64,000 bases of DNA, taken from NCBI RefSeq assembly GCF_036850765.1, contig NC_089495.1, positions 69,540,410 through 69,604,409 of the forward strand, written 5' to 3'. The DNA is from Saccopteryx bilineata (lineage: Eukaryota; Chordata; Mammalia; Chiroptera; Emballonuridae). The notes beneath the pieces are model-generated. The model was given only the letters and a program-made list of their open reading frames with translations, made no database searches and had not been told where the DNA came from. Shown piece by piece: positions 36,314-46,459 of the stretch; position 1 is the first letter of the stretch; each line of letters starts with the position of its first letter. A program made the position numbers and the translations under genes.

Positions 36314-37309
36314 ATGCCAATAAGAAAGAGGAAATCGAATATTATGGATACAAAAGAAAGAGAGGTAACACAAATAGATGTGGAAAAATCTATGGAGAAA
36401 AGACTTAACATATTGGAAGCCTTGGAGCTAAATGACAGAGAATTTAAAATAGAAATCTTAAAAATACTCAGAGATATACAAGAAAACACAGAAAGGCAAT
36501 ATAGGGAGATCAGAAAACAACTCAATGAACACAAAGAATATATTACCAAGGAAATTGAAACTATTAAAACAAATCAAACAGAAATGAAAAACTCAATTCA
36601 CAAGCTGAAAAACGAGGTAACAAGCTTAGCTAACAGAACAGCCCAGATTGAGGATAGGATTAGTGAAATAGAAGACAAACAACTTGAGGCACAACAGAGA
36701 GAAGAAGAAAGAGACTCAAAAATAATAAAAAATGAGAAAGCCCTACAGGAATTGTCTGACTCCATCAGAAAGAATAACATAAGAATAATACGTATATCAG
36801 AGGGAGAAGAGAAAGAAAATGGAATGGAGAATATACTCAAACTAATAATAGACGAGAACTTCCCAAGCCTGTGGAAAGAACTAAAGCCTCAAATTCAAGA
36901 AGCAAACAGAACACCGAGTTTTCTTAACCCCAACAAACCCACTCCAAGGCACATCATAATAAAGATGACACAAACCAATGACAAAGAAAAAATTCTCAAG
37001 GCAGCCAGGGAAAAGAAGAGTACAACATATAAAGGAAGGCCTATTAGATTATCATCAGATTTCTCAGCAGAAACTCTACAAGCTAGAAGAGAGTGGACCC
37101 CAATATTTAAAGCCCTGAAAGAGAGGAACTTTCAGCCAAGAATACTATACCCATCAAAGTTATCCTTCAAGTATGAAGAAGATATAAAAACATTCACAAA
37201 TACAGAAAAGATGAGAGAATTTATCAACAGAAAGCCCCCACTCCAGGAAATACTAAAGGGGGTTTTCCAACCAGATTCAAAGAACAAAAGAAAACAACAC
37301 CACAAGTAA
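36314..37309 (+). CDS. L1 ORF1 protein (ORF1p), open, 331 aa
   Basis: RNA-binding chaperone of LINE-1, which coats L1 RNA in cis as homotrimers in cytoplasmic particles. The frame runs from ATG to TAA without interruption, and 331 residues is close to the usual ~340-370 for mammalian ORF1p. Residues ~40-150 are rich in Glu/Lys with heptads (LNDREFKIEILKILRDI, then NRTAQIEDRISEIEDKQ), a trimerising coiled coil. Residues ~155-250 hold the RRM (IRIIRISEGEEKENGMENIL, ending near PTPRHIIIKM). The C-terminal domain follows (GRPIRLSSDFSAETLQARRE; PRILYPSKLSF). It starts a dicistronic unit with ORF2, which is broken. It could still be translated if the L1 is transcribed, but that is inference. The residue pattern does not suggest a host gene. 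Confidence 0.9.
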   Translation: MPIRKRKSNIMDTKEREVTQIDVEKSMEKRLNILEALELNDREFKIEILKILRDIQENTERQYREIRKQLNEHKEYITKEIETIKTNQTEMKNSIHKLKNEVTSLANRTAQIEDRISEIEDKQLEAQQREEERDSKIIKNEKALQELSDSIRKNNIRIIRISEGEEKENGMENILKLIIDENFPSLWKELKPQIQEANRTPSFLNPNKPTPRHIIIKMTQTNDKEKILKAAREKKSTTYKGRPIRLSSDFSAETLQARREWTPIFKALKERNFQPRILYPSKLSFKYEEDIKTFTNTEKMREFINRKPPLQEILKGVFQPDSKNKRKQHHK

Positions 37310-37633
37310 CAGCTCCACAAGAACACAATAAAACCAAACTTAAACTGTGACAACAAAGGAAAAAAAGGGGGGAGAGGATGGAGATTAACAGTAGCAAAGG
37401 ATGATGAAGTGCAGAAATACTTATAAGATAAGGTACTACAATGAATATGGTAGGTACCCTTTTCATTACTTAATGGTAACCACCCTTGAAAAAACCACCA
37501 CAAAAACACTTGACTTAAAAAAGGTAGCAACAGAGGAAAGAAGTATGGAACACAAACAAACAAAAACAAATGATAGAAAAACAAAAGAGAAGAATCAAAC
37601 TAGATACAAAACTAACAGAAAGCAATTTATAAA

Positions 37634-40600
37634 ATGGCAGTAGGGAACCCACAAGTGTCAATAATTACACTAAATGTAAATGGATTAAACTTACCAATAA
37701 AAAGACACAGAGTAGCAGAATGGATTAAAAAAGAAAATCCAACTATATGCTCTCTACAAGAAACACATCTAAGCAACAAGGATAAAAACAAATTCAAAGT
37801 GAAAGGCTGGAAAACAATACTCTAAGCAAACAACACACCAAAAAAAGCAGGTGTAGCAATACTCATATCTAATAATGCTGACTACAAGACAGAAAAAGTA
37901 CTCAGAGACAAAAATGGTCATTTCATAATGATTAAGGGGAAGTTGAATCAAGAAGATATAACAATCCTTAATATATATGCACCAAACCAAGGAGCACCAA
38001 AATATATAAGACAGCTACTTATTGACCTTAAAACAAAAACTAACAAAAATACAATCATACTTGGAGACCTTAATACACCGCTGACGGCTCTAGATCGGTC
38101 ATCCAAACAGAGAATCAATAAAGATATAGTGGCCTTAAACGAAATACTAGAACACCTGGATATGATAGACATCTACAGGACACTTCATCCCAAAGCGACA
38201 GAGTATACATTTTTCTCTAGTATACATGGAACATTCTCAAGAATTGACCATATGTTGGGCCACAAAGACAATATCAGCAAATCTAGAAAAATTGAAATTG
38301 TACCAAGCATATTTTCTGATCATAAAGCCTTGAAACTAGAATTCAACTACAAAAAAGAGGGGGAAAAACCCACAAAAATGTGGAAACTAAACAACATACT
38401 TCTAAAAAATGAATGGGTCAAAGAAGAAATAAGCGCAGAGATCAAAAGATATATACAGACAAATGAAAATGAAAATACGACATATCAGAATCTCTGAGAT
38501 GCAGCAAAAGCAGTAATAAGAGGAAAGTTCATATCACTTCAGGCCTCTATGAACAAACAAGAGAGAGCCGAAGTAAACCACTTAACTTCACACCTTAAGG
38601 AACTAGAAAAAGAAGAACAAAGACAACCCAAAACCAGCCGAAGAAAGGAGATAATAAAAATCAGAGCAGAAATAAATGAAATAGAGAACAGAAAAACTAT
38701 AGAAAAAATCAATAAAACAAGGAGCTGGTTCTTTGAAAAGATCAACAAAATTGACAAACCCTTGGCAAGACTCACCAAGGAAAAAAGGCACAGGACTCAA
38801 ATAAATAAAATCCAAAATGAAAGAGGAGAGATCACCACAGACATCATAGATATACAAAGAATTATTGTAGAATACTATGAAAAATTATATGCCACCAAAT
38901 ACAACAATCTAGAAGAAATGGATAAATTCCTAGAACAATACAACCTTCCTAGACTGAGTCATGAAGCAGAAAGCCTAAACAGACCAATCATCAGGGAGGA
39001 AATAGAAAAAACTATTAAAAACCTCCCCAGAAATAAAAGTCCAGGCCCAGACGGTTATACTAGTGAATTCTATCAAACATTCAAAGAAGACTTGGTTCCT
39101 ATTCTACTCAAAGTCTTCCAAAAAATTGAACAAGAAGCAATACTTCCAAACACATTTTATAAGGCCAACATAACCCTCATACCAAAACCTGGCAAGGATG
39201 GCACAAAGAAAGAAAACTACAGACCAATATCTCTAATGAATACAGATGCTAAAATACTAAACAAAATACTGGCAAACCGAATACAACAACATATTAAAAA
39301 AATAATACATCATGATCAAGTGGGATTCATCCCAGAATCTCAAGGATGGTTCAACATACGCAAAACGGTTAACGTAATACACCATATCAACAAAACAAAG
39401 AACAAAAACCACATGATCTTATGAATAGATGCAGAAAAGGCTTTTGATAAAATACAACACAATTTTATGTATAAGACTCTCAACAAAATGGGTATAGAAG
39501 GAAAATATCTCAACATGATAAAGGCCATATATGATAAACCATCAGCCAACATCCTATTAAACGGCATAAAACTGAGGACTTTCTACCTTAAATCAGGAAC
39601 AAGACAGGGTTGTCCACTCTCTCCACTCTTATTTAACGTGGTGCTAGAAGTTCTGGCCAGAGCAATCAGACAAGACAAAGAAATAAAAGGCATCCATATC
39701 GGAAAAGAAGAAGTAAAGGTATCACTTTTTGCTGATGATATGATCCTATACATCGAAAACCCGAAGGACTCCACAAAAAGATTATTAGGAACAATAAACC
39801 AATACAGTAAGGTCGCAGGATACAAAATTAACATACAAAAGTCCATAGCCTTTCTATATGCCAACAATGAAATATTAGAAAACGAACTCAAAAAAAATAA
39901 TCCCCTTCACGATTGCAACAACAACAAAAAAAATACCTAGGAATAAACATAACAAAGAATGTAAAGGACCTATATAATGAAAATTACAAAGCATTGTTAA
40001 GGGAAATCGAAAAAGATACAATGAGATGGAAAAATATTCTTTGTTCTTGGATAGGAAGAATAAATATAATCAAAATGGCCATATTACCCAAAGCAATATA
40101 CAAATTTAATGCAATTCCCATCAAAATCTCTATGAGATTTTTTAAAGAAATGGAACAAAAAATTATCAGATTTATATGGAACTATAAAAAACCCCGAATA
40201 GCCAAAACAATCCTAAGGAAAAAGAATGAAGCTCGGGGCATTACAATACCTGACTTTAAACTATATTATAGGGCCACGATAATCAAAACAGCATGGTATT
40301 GGCAGAAAAATAGATACTCAGACCAATGGAACAGAATAGAAAGCCCAGAAATAAAACCACATATATATGGTCAAATAGTCTTTGATAAAGGGGCCAACAA
40401 CATACAATGGAGAAAAGAAAGCCTCTTCAACAAATGGTGTTGGGAAAACTGGAAAGCCACATGCAAAAGAATGAAACTCGACTACAGCCTGTCCCCATGT
40501 ACTAAAATTAATTCAAAATGGATCAAAGACCTAAATATAAGACCTGAAACAATAAAGTACATAGAAGAAGACATAGGTACTAAAATCATGGACCTGAGTT

Positions 40601-41460
40601 TTAAAGAACATTTTATGAACTTGACTCCAATAGCAAGAGAAGTGAAGGCAAAGATAAATGAATGGGACTACATCAGAATAAAAAGTTTTTGCTCAGCAAG
40701 AGAAACTGATATAAAAATAAACAGACAGCCAACTAAATGGGAAATGATATTTTCAAACAACAGCTCAGATAAGGGCCTAATATCCAAAATTTACAAAGAA
40801 CTCATAAAACTCAACAACAAACAAACAAACAATCCCATAAAAAAATGGGAAGAGGACATGAACAGACACTTCTCCCAGGAATAAATACAAATGGCCAACA
40901 GATATATGAAAAGATGCTCAGCTTCATTAGTTATTAGAGAAATGCAAATCAAAATTACAATGAGATACCACCTCACCCCTGTTAGATTAGCTATTATCAA
41001 CAAGACGGGTAATAGCAAATGTTGGAGAGGCTGTGGAGAAAAAGGAACCCTCATTCACTGTTGGTGGGACTGTAAAATAGTACAACCATTATGGAGGAAA
41101 GTATGGTGGTTCCTCAAAAAACTGCAAATAGAACTACCTTATGACCCAGCAATCCCTCTACTGGGTATATACCCCAAAACCTCAGAAACATTGATATGTG
41201 AAGACACATGTAGCCCCATGTTCATTGCAGCACTGTTCACAGTGGCCAAAACATGGAAACAACTAAAAAGCCCTTCAATAGAAGACTAGATAAAGAAGAT
41301 GTGGCACATATACACTATGGAATACTACTCAGCCATAAGAAATGATGACATCAGATCATTTACAGCAAAATGGTGGGATCTTGATAACATTATAAGGAGT
41401 GAAATAAGTAAATCAGAAAAAAACAAGAACTACATGATTCCATACATTGGTGGAACATAA
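37634..41460 (+). pseudogene. L1 ORF2 (endonuclease-reverse transcriptase), disrupted
   Basis: ORF2p nicks target DNA and reverse-transcribes L1 RNA onto it. The start MAVGNPQVSIITLNVNGL and the apurinic-type endonuclease motifs (N in 'ITLNVNGL', E in 'SLQETHL', 'LGDLNTPL', H in 'SDHKALKL') lie in 37634-38350. The RT domain includes '[14 protein letters not shown]', '[16 protein letters not shown]' and the catalytic FADD in '[14 protein letters not shown]' (near 39725-39760). The C-terminal region ends near 41460, with the cysteine-rich part around 41020-41090 ('[18 protein letters not shown]'). Breaks are stops at 37823-37825, 38495-38497, 39422-39424, 40882-40884 and 41287-41289, and two small frame changes at A-runs near 39890-39900 and 39925-39937. 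Several stops are C-to-T or G-to-A type changes (for example TGA in place of CGA). The catalytic residues seen are retained, so decay seems recent. Confidence 0.92.
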
Positions 41461-41746
41461 AAATGAGACTAAGAGACATGGACAAGAGTGTGGTGGTTAC
41501 CAGGGGTGGTGGGAGGGAGGACATGGGAGGGAGCAAGGAAGAGAGTTAGGGGGAGGGGGTGGGGCACAGAGAACTAGATAGAGGGTGGCGGAGGACAATC
41601 TGACTTTGGGCGAGGGGTACGCAACATAATTTGATGACAAAATAACCTAGACATGTTTTCTTTGAATATATGTACCCTGATTTATTAATGTCATCCCATT
41701 ACCATTAATAAAAATTTATTAAAAAAAAAACAAAAAACTGAGAGAG

Positions 41747-42255
41747 CTTTACAAGAATTGTATAACTCTATTGGAAAAAACAATATAAGAATAACAGGTA
41801 TATCAGAAGAAGAAGAAATGGAGAGCTTATTCAAACAAATAATTGATGAGAATTTCCCAAACCTATGGAAAAGGTAGAGTCTCAAATCTAAGAAGCAAAC
41901 AGAATGCAGAGTTGCAACCCAAACAGACCTACTCAAAGGCATATTGTAATAAAATTGTCAAAAATTAATGACAAGGAAAGAATCTTCATGGCAGCTAGGG
42001 GAAAGAAGAACATAACATATAAAGGAAAGTCCATTAGGTTATCATCAGACTTCTCACCAGAAACTCTGCAAGCCAGAAGAGAGTGAACCCAAGCATTCAA
42101 AGTATTAAAAGAGAGGACTTACCAGCCAAGAACACTATACGCATCAAAGTTATCCTTCAACTACGAAGAAGAGTTATAAACTTTTACAGAAATAGAGAAG
42201 CTAAGGGAATTTATCACCAAAAAATCCCCACTGCAGGATGTTACTTGACCAGATA
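41747..42255 (+). pseudogene. Old L1 ORF1 C-terminal part
   Basis: Resumes the old L1 ORF1 interrupted at 33619. Matches to the younger ORF1p include 'RPTQRHIVIKLSKINDKERI' and 'YKGKSIRLSSDFSPETLQAR' (41904-42086), followed by a stop at 42084-42086 and further broken homology to about 42250. The downstream spacer leads to the ORF2 start region near 42595, where the L1 homology ends. Confidence 0.8.
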
Positions 42256-42615
42256 CAAAGAAAAAAAACAAATCAAAACTACAAGTAAAAGCTTCAAGAA
42301 GATCATAATAAAAACAAGAAGAATCTGCAACATCAATAACGTAAAAGGAGAGAGGATAAAGAGCTTCAGGAGCAAAGGAAGATGGAGTAGAGAAGCACTC
42401 ATAAGACAAAGGACTTTCGTACATATGAACTTTCTTTAACGTAATAACCACTCACAAAATAGCCACTTCTGAAACACACAGCTTAAAAAAGAAGAAATAG
42501 AGGAAAATAGTATGGAATACCACAAAACAAAAACTGACAGAAAAACAAGAGAAGAATGAAACAAGACACAGAATTACCAAGCAAAAATAAATAAAATGGT
42601 TATAAGAAATGTATT

Positions 42616-42896
42616 CATTTTATTTTAATTAATAACCATGACTTCTCCTTAAAATTTGTATTGAATTTTTAAAAATTATCTATGTCTCTTTATCTCCTCC
42701 AAAAGGATATTGAGACTCAATCTTGGTCAGTCAATTAGATGTCTTAAAAAGCAATAAAAGCCCTCTTAATAATGCTTGCTATGCTTATTATCTCTACTTA
42801 GCAGTTCTAAGGAGGGCCAATACATCTAAGGAGTAACTATACATTGTCCTCTCCAAAATACCACATTTTAAATGTCATTTTGAGTGTAGAATGAAA
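42616..42896. other. Unique sequence
   Basis: AT-rich; flanks the abrupt end of the old L1. No element recognised. Confidence 0.4.
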
Positions 42897-42909
42897 GTAA
42901 CCAGCATTT

Positions 42910-43015
42910 GCCTGACCTGTGATGGAGTGACAATCTAGAACATTCAGGTCGCCAGTTCAAAACCCTGGGTTTGCCTGGTCAAGGTACTTATGGGAATTGG
43001 AGCTTCCTGCTCCTC

Positions 43016-43053
<38 letters not shown>

Positions 43054-43103
43054 TCTCTCTCCCCCCTCTCTCTGAAAAATGAATAAATAAAATATAAAAA
43101 AAT
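42910..43103 (+). mobile_element. Type-2 SINE, diverged
   Basis: Head GCCTGACCTGTGATGG, long (CT)n tract at 43021-43070, tail GAATAAATAAAATATAAAAA. Imperfect 13-bp target duplication: GTAACCAGCATTT at 42897-42909 and GTAACCACCGTTT at 43104-43116. Confidence 0.9.
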
Positions 43104-43116
43104 GTAACCACCGTTT

Positions 43117-44004
43117 ATAATGAGAACAAGACCCCAGTACCTTTCATATTCAGTACATCATAAAATTAACATGTTCGCATAACTAGTGTATTTATCAGAG
43201 TCAGGATTTTTTAATCTGCCTTATAATAAAATTTATCAATAATTAGGTTAAAATAATTTGGTCCAAACACCAAAAAAAAAATTCATAAGAACATTCAAAT
43301 CAATGATTAATCGACAGATATTTCTTTCTAAAACCAAAGGTCTCTCAAGTGGTCTTCTCCAGAAAATCTGACACATAGTTAAAGCTTAACAGTTTTCTTT
43401 AAAAGTGGAGTTTTCTACTATTATTTTGATTTTCCATTCTACTTTTTAAGAATAGTTACATGAAGAAATATGAAAAACATTCAAAAATGAAAATCAGAAA
43501 AAATTACATCAATAATGTGGTCAAATGTTTTGTTAATATATAATATATGTTTATATTATTATGTTCCTAAACTATCCTTGCCTAAATTACTAACCAATTG
43601 CATTTATTATATTTGTAGTTGGTAACTGCATCTTGATGTATAGACATATGTGTGAAAATATTTTAGCCCAGGACGATATATTCTTGACCTTAAGAATAAA
43701 CATGATCATTTATTTGATCACTGTATAACTTGCCTCTATATACCAGTGTATTCAGTAGACTAGTGATTCTTGCTGGATTCTTCTCAGAAAGGATCTTCTG
43801 AGAATAATGTCTTAAAAGAGATCTTTCTGATTCCTCTCACTTTCTCCTCCTCTTCCTCTTCATTATTATTATTATTATTATTATATTATTACTATTATTA
43901 TTATTATCATCAACTCTTCTTATCTACTCCAGAATTAGCTGGGACTAGTAATTAGCAAACTTTATTTAACTCAGCTTTCTCAAACAATCATCAAACAAAA
44001 TACA
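43117..44004. other. Unique sequence with an (ATT)n repeat
   Basis: AT-rich, no gene. It includes the ATT-repeat at 43862-43910 and, from about 43960, the approach to the next L1 fragment. Confidence 0.45.
43862..43910 (+). repeat. (ATT)n microsatellite
   Basis: About 16 ATT units with a few interruptions. Confidence 0.95.
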
Positions 44005-44740
44005 GACATAGAGAATACTGCTCACCCCCTGTTCATTGCAGCATTATTGACAATAGCCAAGATTGGGAACCAGCCCAAATGCCCATCAATAGATGAGTGG
44101 ATGAAAAAGTGTGGTACCTTTACACAATGGGATACTACATGACTGGAAGAAGAAGAAGAAGAAGAAGAAGAAGAAGAAGAAGAAGAAGAAGAAGAAGAAG
44201 AAGAAGAAGAAGAAGAAGAAGAAGGAGGAGGAGGAGGAGGAGGAGGAGGAGGAGGAAGAAGAAGAAGAAGAAGAAGAAGAAGAAGAAGAAGAAGAAGAAG
44301 AAGAAGAAGAAGAAATAGAGAAAAGACAAACAAACAATCCAAAAAATTATATTTTACCTTTTGTGACAACATGGATGGACCTGGAAATTATGCTGCTATG
44401 TGAAATAAGTCAGTCATAGGAAAACAAGTACTATATGATTTCACTTATATGTGGAATCTAATGAACAAAATAAACTAACAAACACAATAGGAACAGACTC
44501 GGGGATGGGAGCTGGGGGCTAGATAAAAAGGTGAAGGGATTAAGCAAAGAAAAAACTCATAGACACAGACAACAGTATAGTCATTAAAGAGAAAGGAGGG
44601 TGGTAGGATATATGGTGATGGTAGAAGATTTGAATTGGGGTGTGGAACACAGTGCAATGTACAGATCAGGTAGTATAGAATTGTACATTTGAAACAAATA
44701 TAATTTTATTAACCAATTTTACTGCAATAAATCCAATAAA
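44005..44740 (+). mobile_element. L1 3' end with internal GAA/GGA expansion
   Basis: 'TACTGCTCACCCCCTGTTCA', 'GATGAGTGGATGAAAAAGTG' and 'TGGGATACTACATGACTGGA' are ORF2 C-terminal L1 sequence in sense. After the triplet block the L1 continues with 'GACAACATGGATGGACCTGG', 'ATATGATTTCACTTATATGT' and a 3'UTR ending 'CTGCAATAAATCCAATAAAA'. Old family, different from the L1 at 34007. Confidence 0.8.
44145..44314 (+). repeat. (GAA)n-(GGA)n-(GAA)n microsatellite
   Basis: A 170-bp pure purine tract: GAA units at 44145-44223, GGA units at about 44224-44256, then GAA units again to 44314. It sits where the L1 ORF2 normally carries a short run of GAA codons, so it probably expanded from that seed. Long poly-Lys, poly-Arg and poly-Glu frames through it are artefacts. 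Confidence 0.98.
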
Positions 44741-45379
44741 AAATCAGAATATTCCAAAATCATTCACTTACTTTTAGTTATTCATCTATCAGTAGTATTG
44801 AACAATAAGCTAAATTCTTTGAGATCCGGTGTTTGGGAAAATTGTCAGCAGCTATGTAAGAAACCTGCAGCTAAAATGCATATAAAGAACTCATTGCTAC
44901 AGCAAACACTGACCTAATACATTACTATGTCCATCTCATACAGTTGATTGTTTTTACCATTTATTCAGTTTAATACCGTTTAAAAGCAACAGCAATAGTC
45001 AGAACAGCAGCATTATATTGTTTACAGAAACATTTTACAGTATAAAGATTTGGATACAATATAAAGATTTACAATACATAAAGAGATGGAAAATTATAGC
45101 AATGAGTTTCAATAAAGGAAGCTGGTAGAGTTTTGTTAAATTTAACAAAATAGGCTTTAAGGTGCAATCTTTATTTAAAGTAAAAGGCTGTATCATATTT
45201 TTTCCAATTTCGCAGAAGTATATTTTCACTTAATAATATAAATTTGAAATGTAGAAGCCAAAATATAGTAAAACTAAATGAGTAGACAAATCTACAATAA
45301 CATAGAAATCTTTTACTAAATAATTGTTAGAACATGTAAACAATCGATAAAGCTACAGAAGTTTGAAAAACATACTTTC
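44741..45379. other. Unique AT-rich sequence
   Basis: No gene or element recognised. Confidence 0.4.
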
Positions 45380-46024
45380 AATTTTTTAATGTTTATTAAG
45401 TTTAATTTATTGTGTTTACCTGGATTCAATTGTCCCACTGAATATAAAACCTTCACACTCCACCCTTGTGTTCCTATTTATACTCCTTTTGTCCCCTCCC
45501 CCAAACTCTTTCCCCCCTTCCCTTTGGGATTTGCTATTCTGTTATCTGTATCTATGTGTTATGTATATATAATTTCACTAATCCCTTCACCTTCTCTGAT
45601 TCCCTCCTCTTATTCCCTTCCCTCTGACAGCTGTCACTCTGTTCCTGTGACCCACCTCTGCCTCTATTCCATTCCCCAGTTCACGTTGTTCATTAGATTC
45701 CACATATAAGTGAGATCATATCATATCTGTCTTTCTCTGCCTGGCTTATTTCACTTAGCATAATAATTTCCAGGTCTATCTGTGTCATCACAAAAGGTAA
45801 GATTTTCTTCTTTTTCATGGCCTCATAATATTTCCTGGTGCATATGTACCACAGCATTTTAGTTCACTCATCCACTGACAGACACTTGGGCAGTTTTCAG
45901 ATCTTGACTATTGTAAACAATGCTGCAATAAACATGAGGATGCATATCTTCTTTTGAATCAGTGATTCGGTATTCTTAGGACATATTAATAAAAGTGGGA
46001 TAGCTGGGTCAAAAAAGGCAGTTT
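45380..46024 (-). mobile_element. Antisense L1 3' end, left part
   Basis: Complement of an L1 3' end: T-rich start, 'TTTATTGTGTTTACCTGGAT' (3'UTR tail), a pyrimidine-rich tract, 'AGATTCCACATATAAGTGAG', 'TTATTTCACTTAGCATAATA', 'GACACTTGGGCAGTTTTCAG' and 'TTGTAAACAATGCTGCAATA'. The provirus at 46025-53471 splits it, and it resumes at 53477. Confidence 0.85.
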
Positions 46025-46438
46025 TGTTGCATCCACCGGGTACGAGAATAACATAGGAGACTTTCAGGAGTTTAGATGTTACTTTATTGGCCAGTTTAAC
46101 CTGCACAGGGGCGAACTCCCAAGATGTCCGGAGACACCGTACTCACAAGGAACTGCAAACAAGAGTCGCACCTGGCGCTTACAGCTAGGTCCTTATATAT
46201 CCTAAGTGAGCAAGTATTATACAGAAGCAGATGTGGCAGTTAGCTATTCGCTATGGAGGTCTCACGCAGCATAGCAACAGGGACCGGCATAGCAACAGGG
46301 GCCAGGCTTAGCTTAGTGGCGAATTTCAAACATAAACTTCTTTGTTCTCAGCCTCACAGGGACCCTATCAGCACCTCCCTGTTCCTGCTCCAAAATGTTA
46401 CACTCTGGAAGCCACAGCACACCTCCCCGAATCTAACA
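46025..46438 (-). repeat. 3' LTR of the provirus
   Basis: 414 bp; read on the minus strand it begins TGTTAGATTCGGGGAGG and ends GGATGCAACA. It retains an AATAAA polyadenylation signal (46083-46088 as TTTATT on the plus strand). Relative to the other LTR it has an extra direct copy of about 18 bp in the 'GCATAGCAACAGG' region (near 46268-46300) and lacks a duplicated block near its promoter-proximal end. By eye about 20 substitutions separate the LTRs over the first ~280 aligned positions. Confidence 0.95.
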
Positions 46439-46457
46439 TTCCCCCATCTCTTTTGGG
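46439..46457 (-). promoter_or_regulatory. Polypurine tract of the provirus
   Basis: On the minus strand CCCAAAAGAGATGGGGGAA directly precedes the 3' LTR. It would serve as primer for plus-strand DNA synthesis, and its position and composition match gammaretroviral tracts. Confidence 0.85.
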
Positions 46458-46459
46458 CA

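Larger units (their letters stand above)
34007..41731 (+). mobile_element. Full-length L1 retrotransposon with broken ORF2
   Basis: A complete LINE-1: 5'UTR 34007-36313 (CpG-rich first ~650 bp, then T-rich from about 35400), ORF1 36314-37309 (open), a 324-bp spacer, ORF2 37634-41460 (interrupted), and a 3'UTR 41461-41731 with a G-rich purine tract at 41503-41575, AATAAA at 41707 and an A-rich tail. The flanking 15-bp target duplication lies outside the adjoining SINE. An intact 5'UTR and full length point to a fairly young insertion, but ORF2 has five in-frame stops and small frameshifts, so it is no longer autonomous. Confidence 0.95.
32190..42615 (+). mobile_element. Old L1 remnant ending at ORF2 start, with nested insertions
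   Basis: An older L1 lies in pieces. 32190-32800 is a 5'UTR-like part ('GATCTCTCCCCTTAAAT' near 32229 parallels the start of the younger L1 at 34058). 33167-33619 is the ORF1 N-terminus. 41747-42250 is the ORF1 C-terminus. 42250-42615 is the spacer, up to an AAAATGG matching the ORF2 start of the younger L1. No ORF2 body or L1 3'UTR follows. Its insertions are an antisense L1 tail (32810-33166) and the SINE+L1 composite (33620-41731, duplicated 15-bp target). The left end is approximate. The pieces are collinear with the younger L1, which is strong evidence that they were once one element. Confidence 0.7.

Noticed and set aside
44097..44419. Long poly-Lys/poly-Arg/poly-Glu/poly-Ser open frames
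   Set aside because: They are the six readings of the GAA/GGA triplet repeat.
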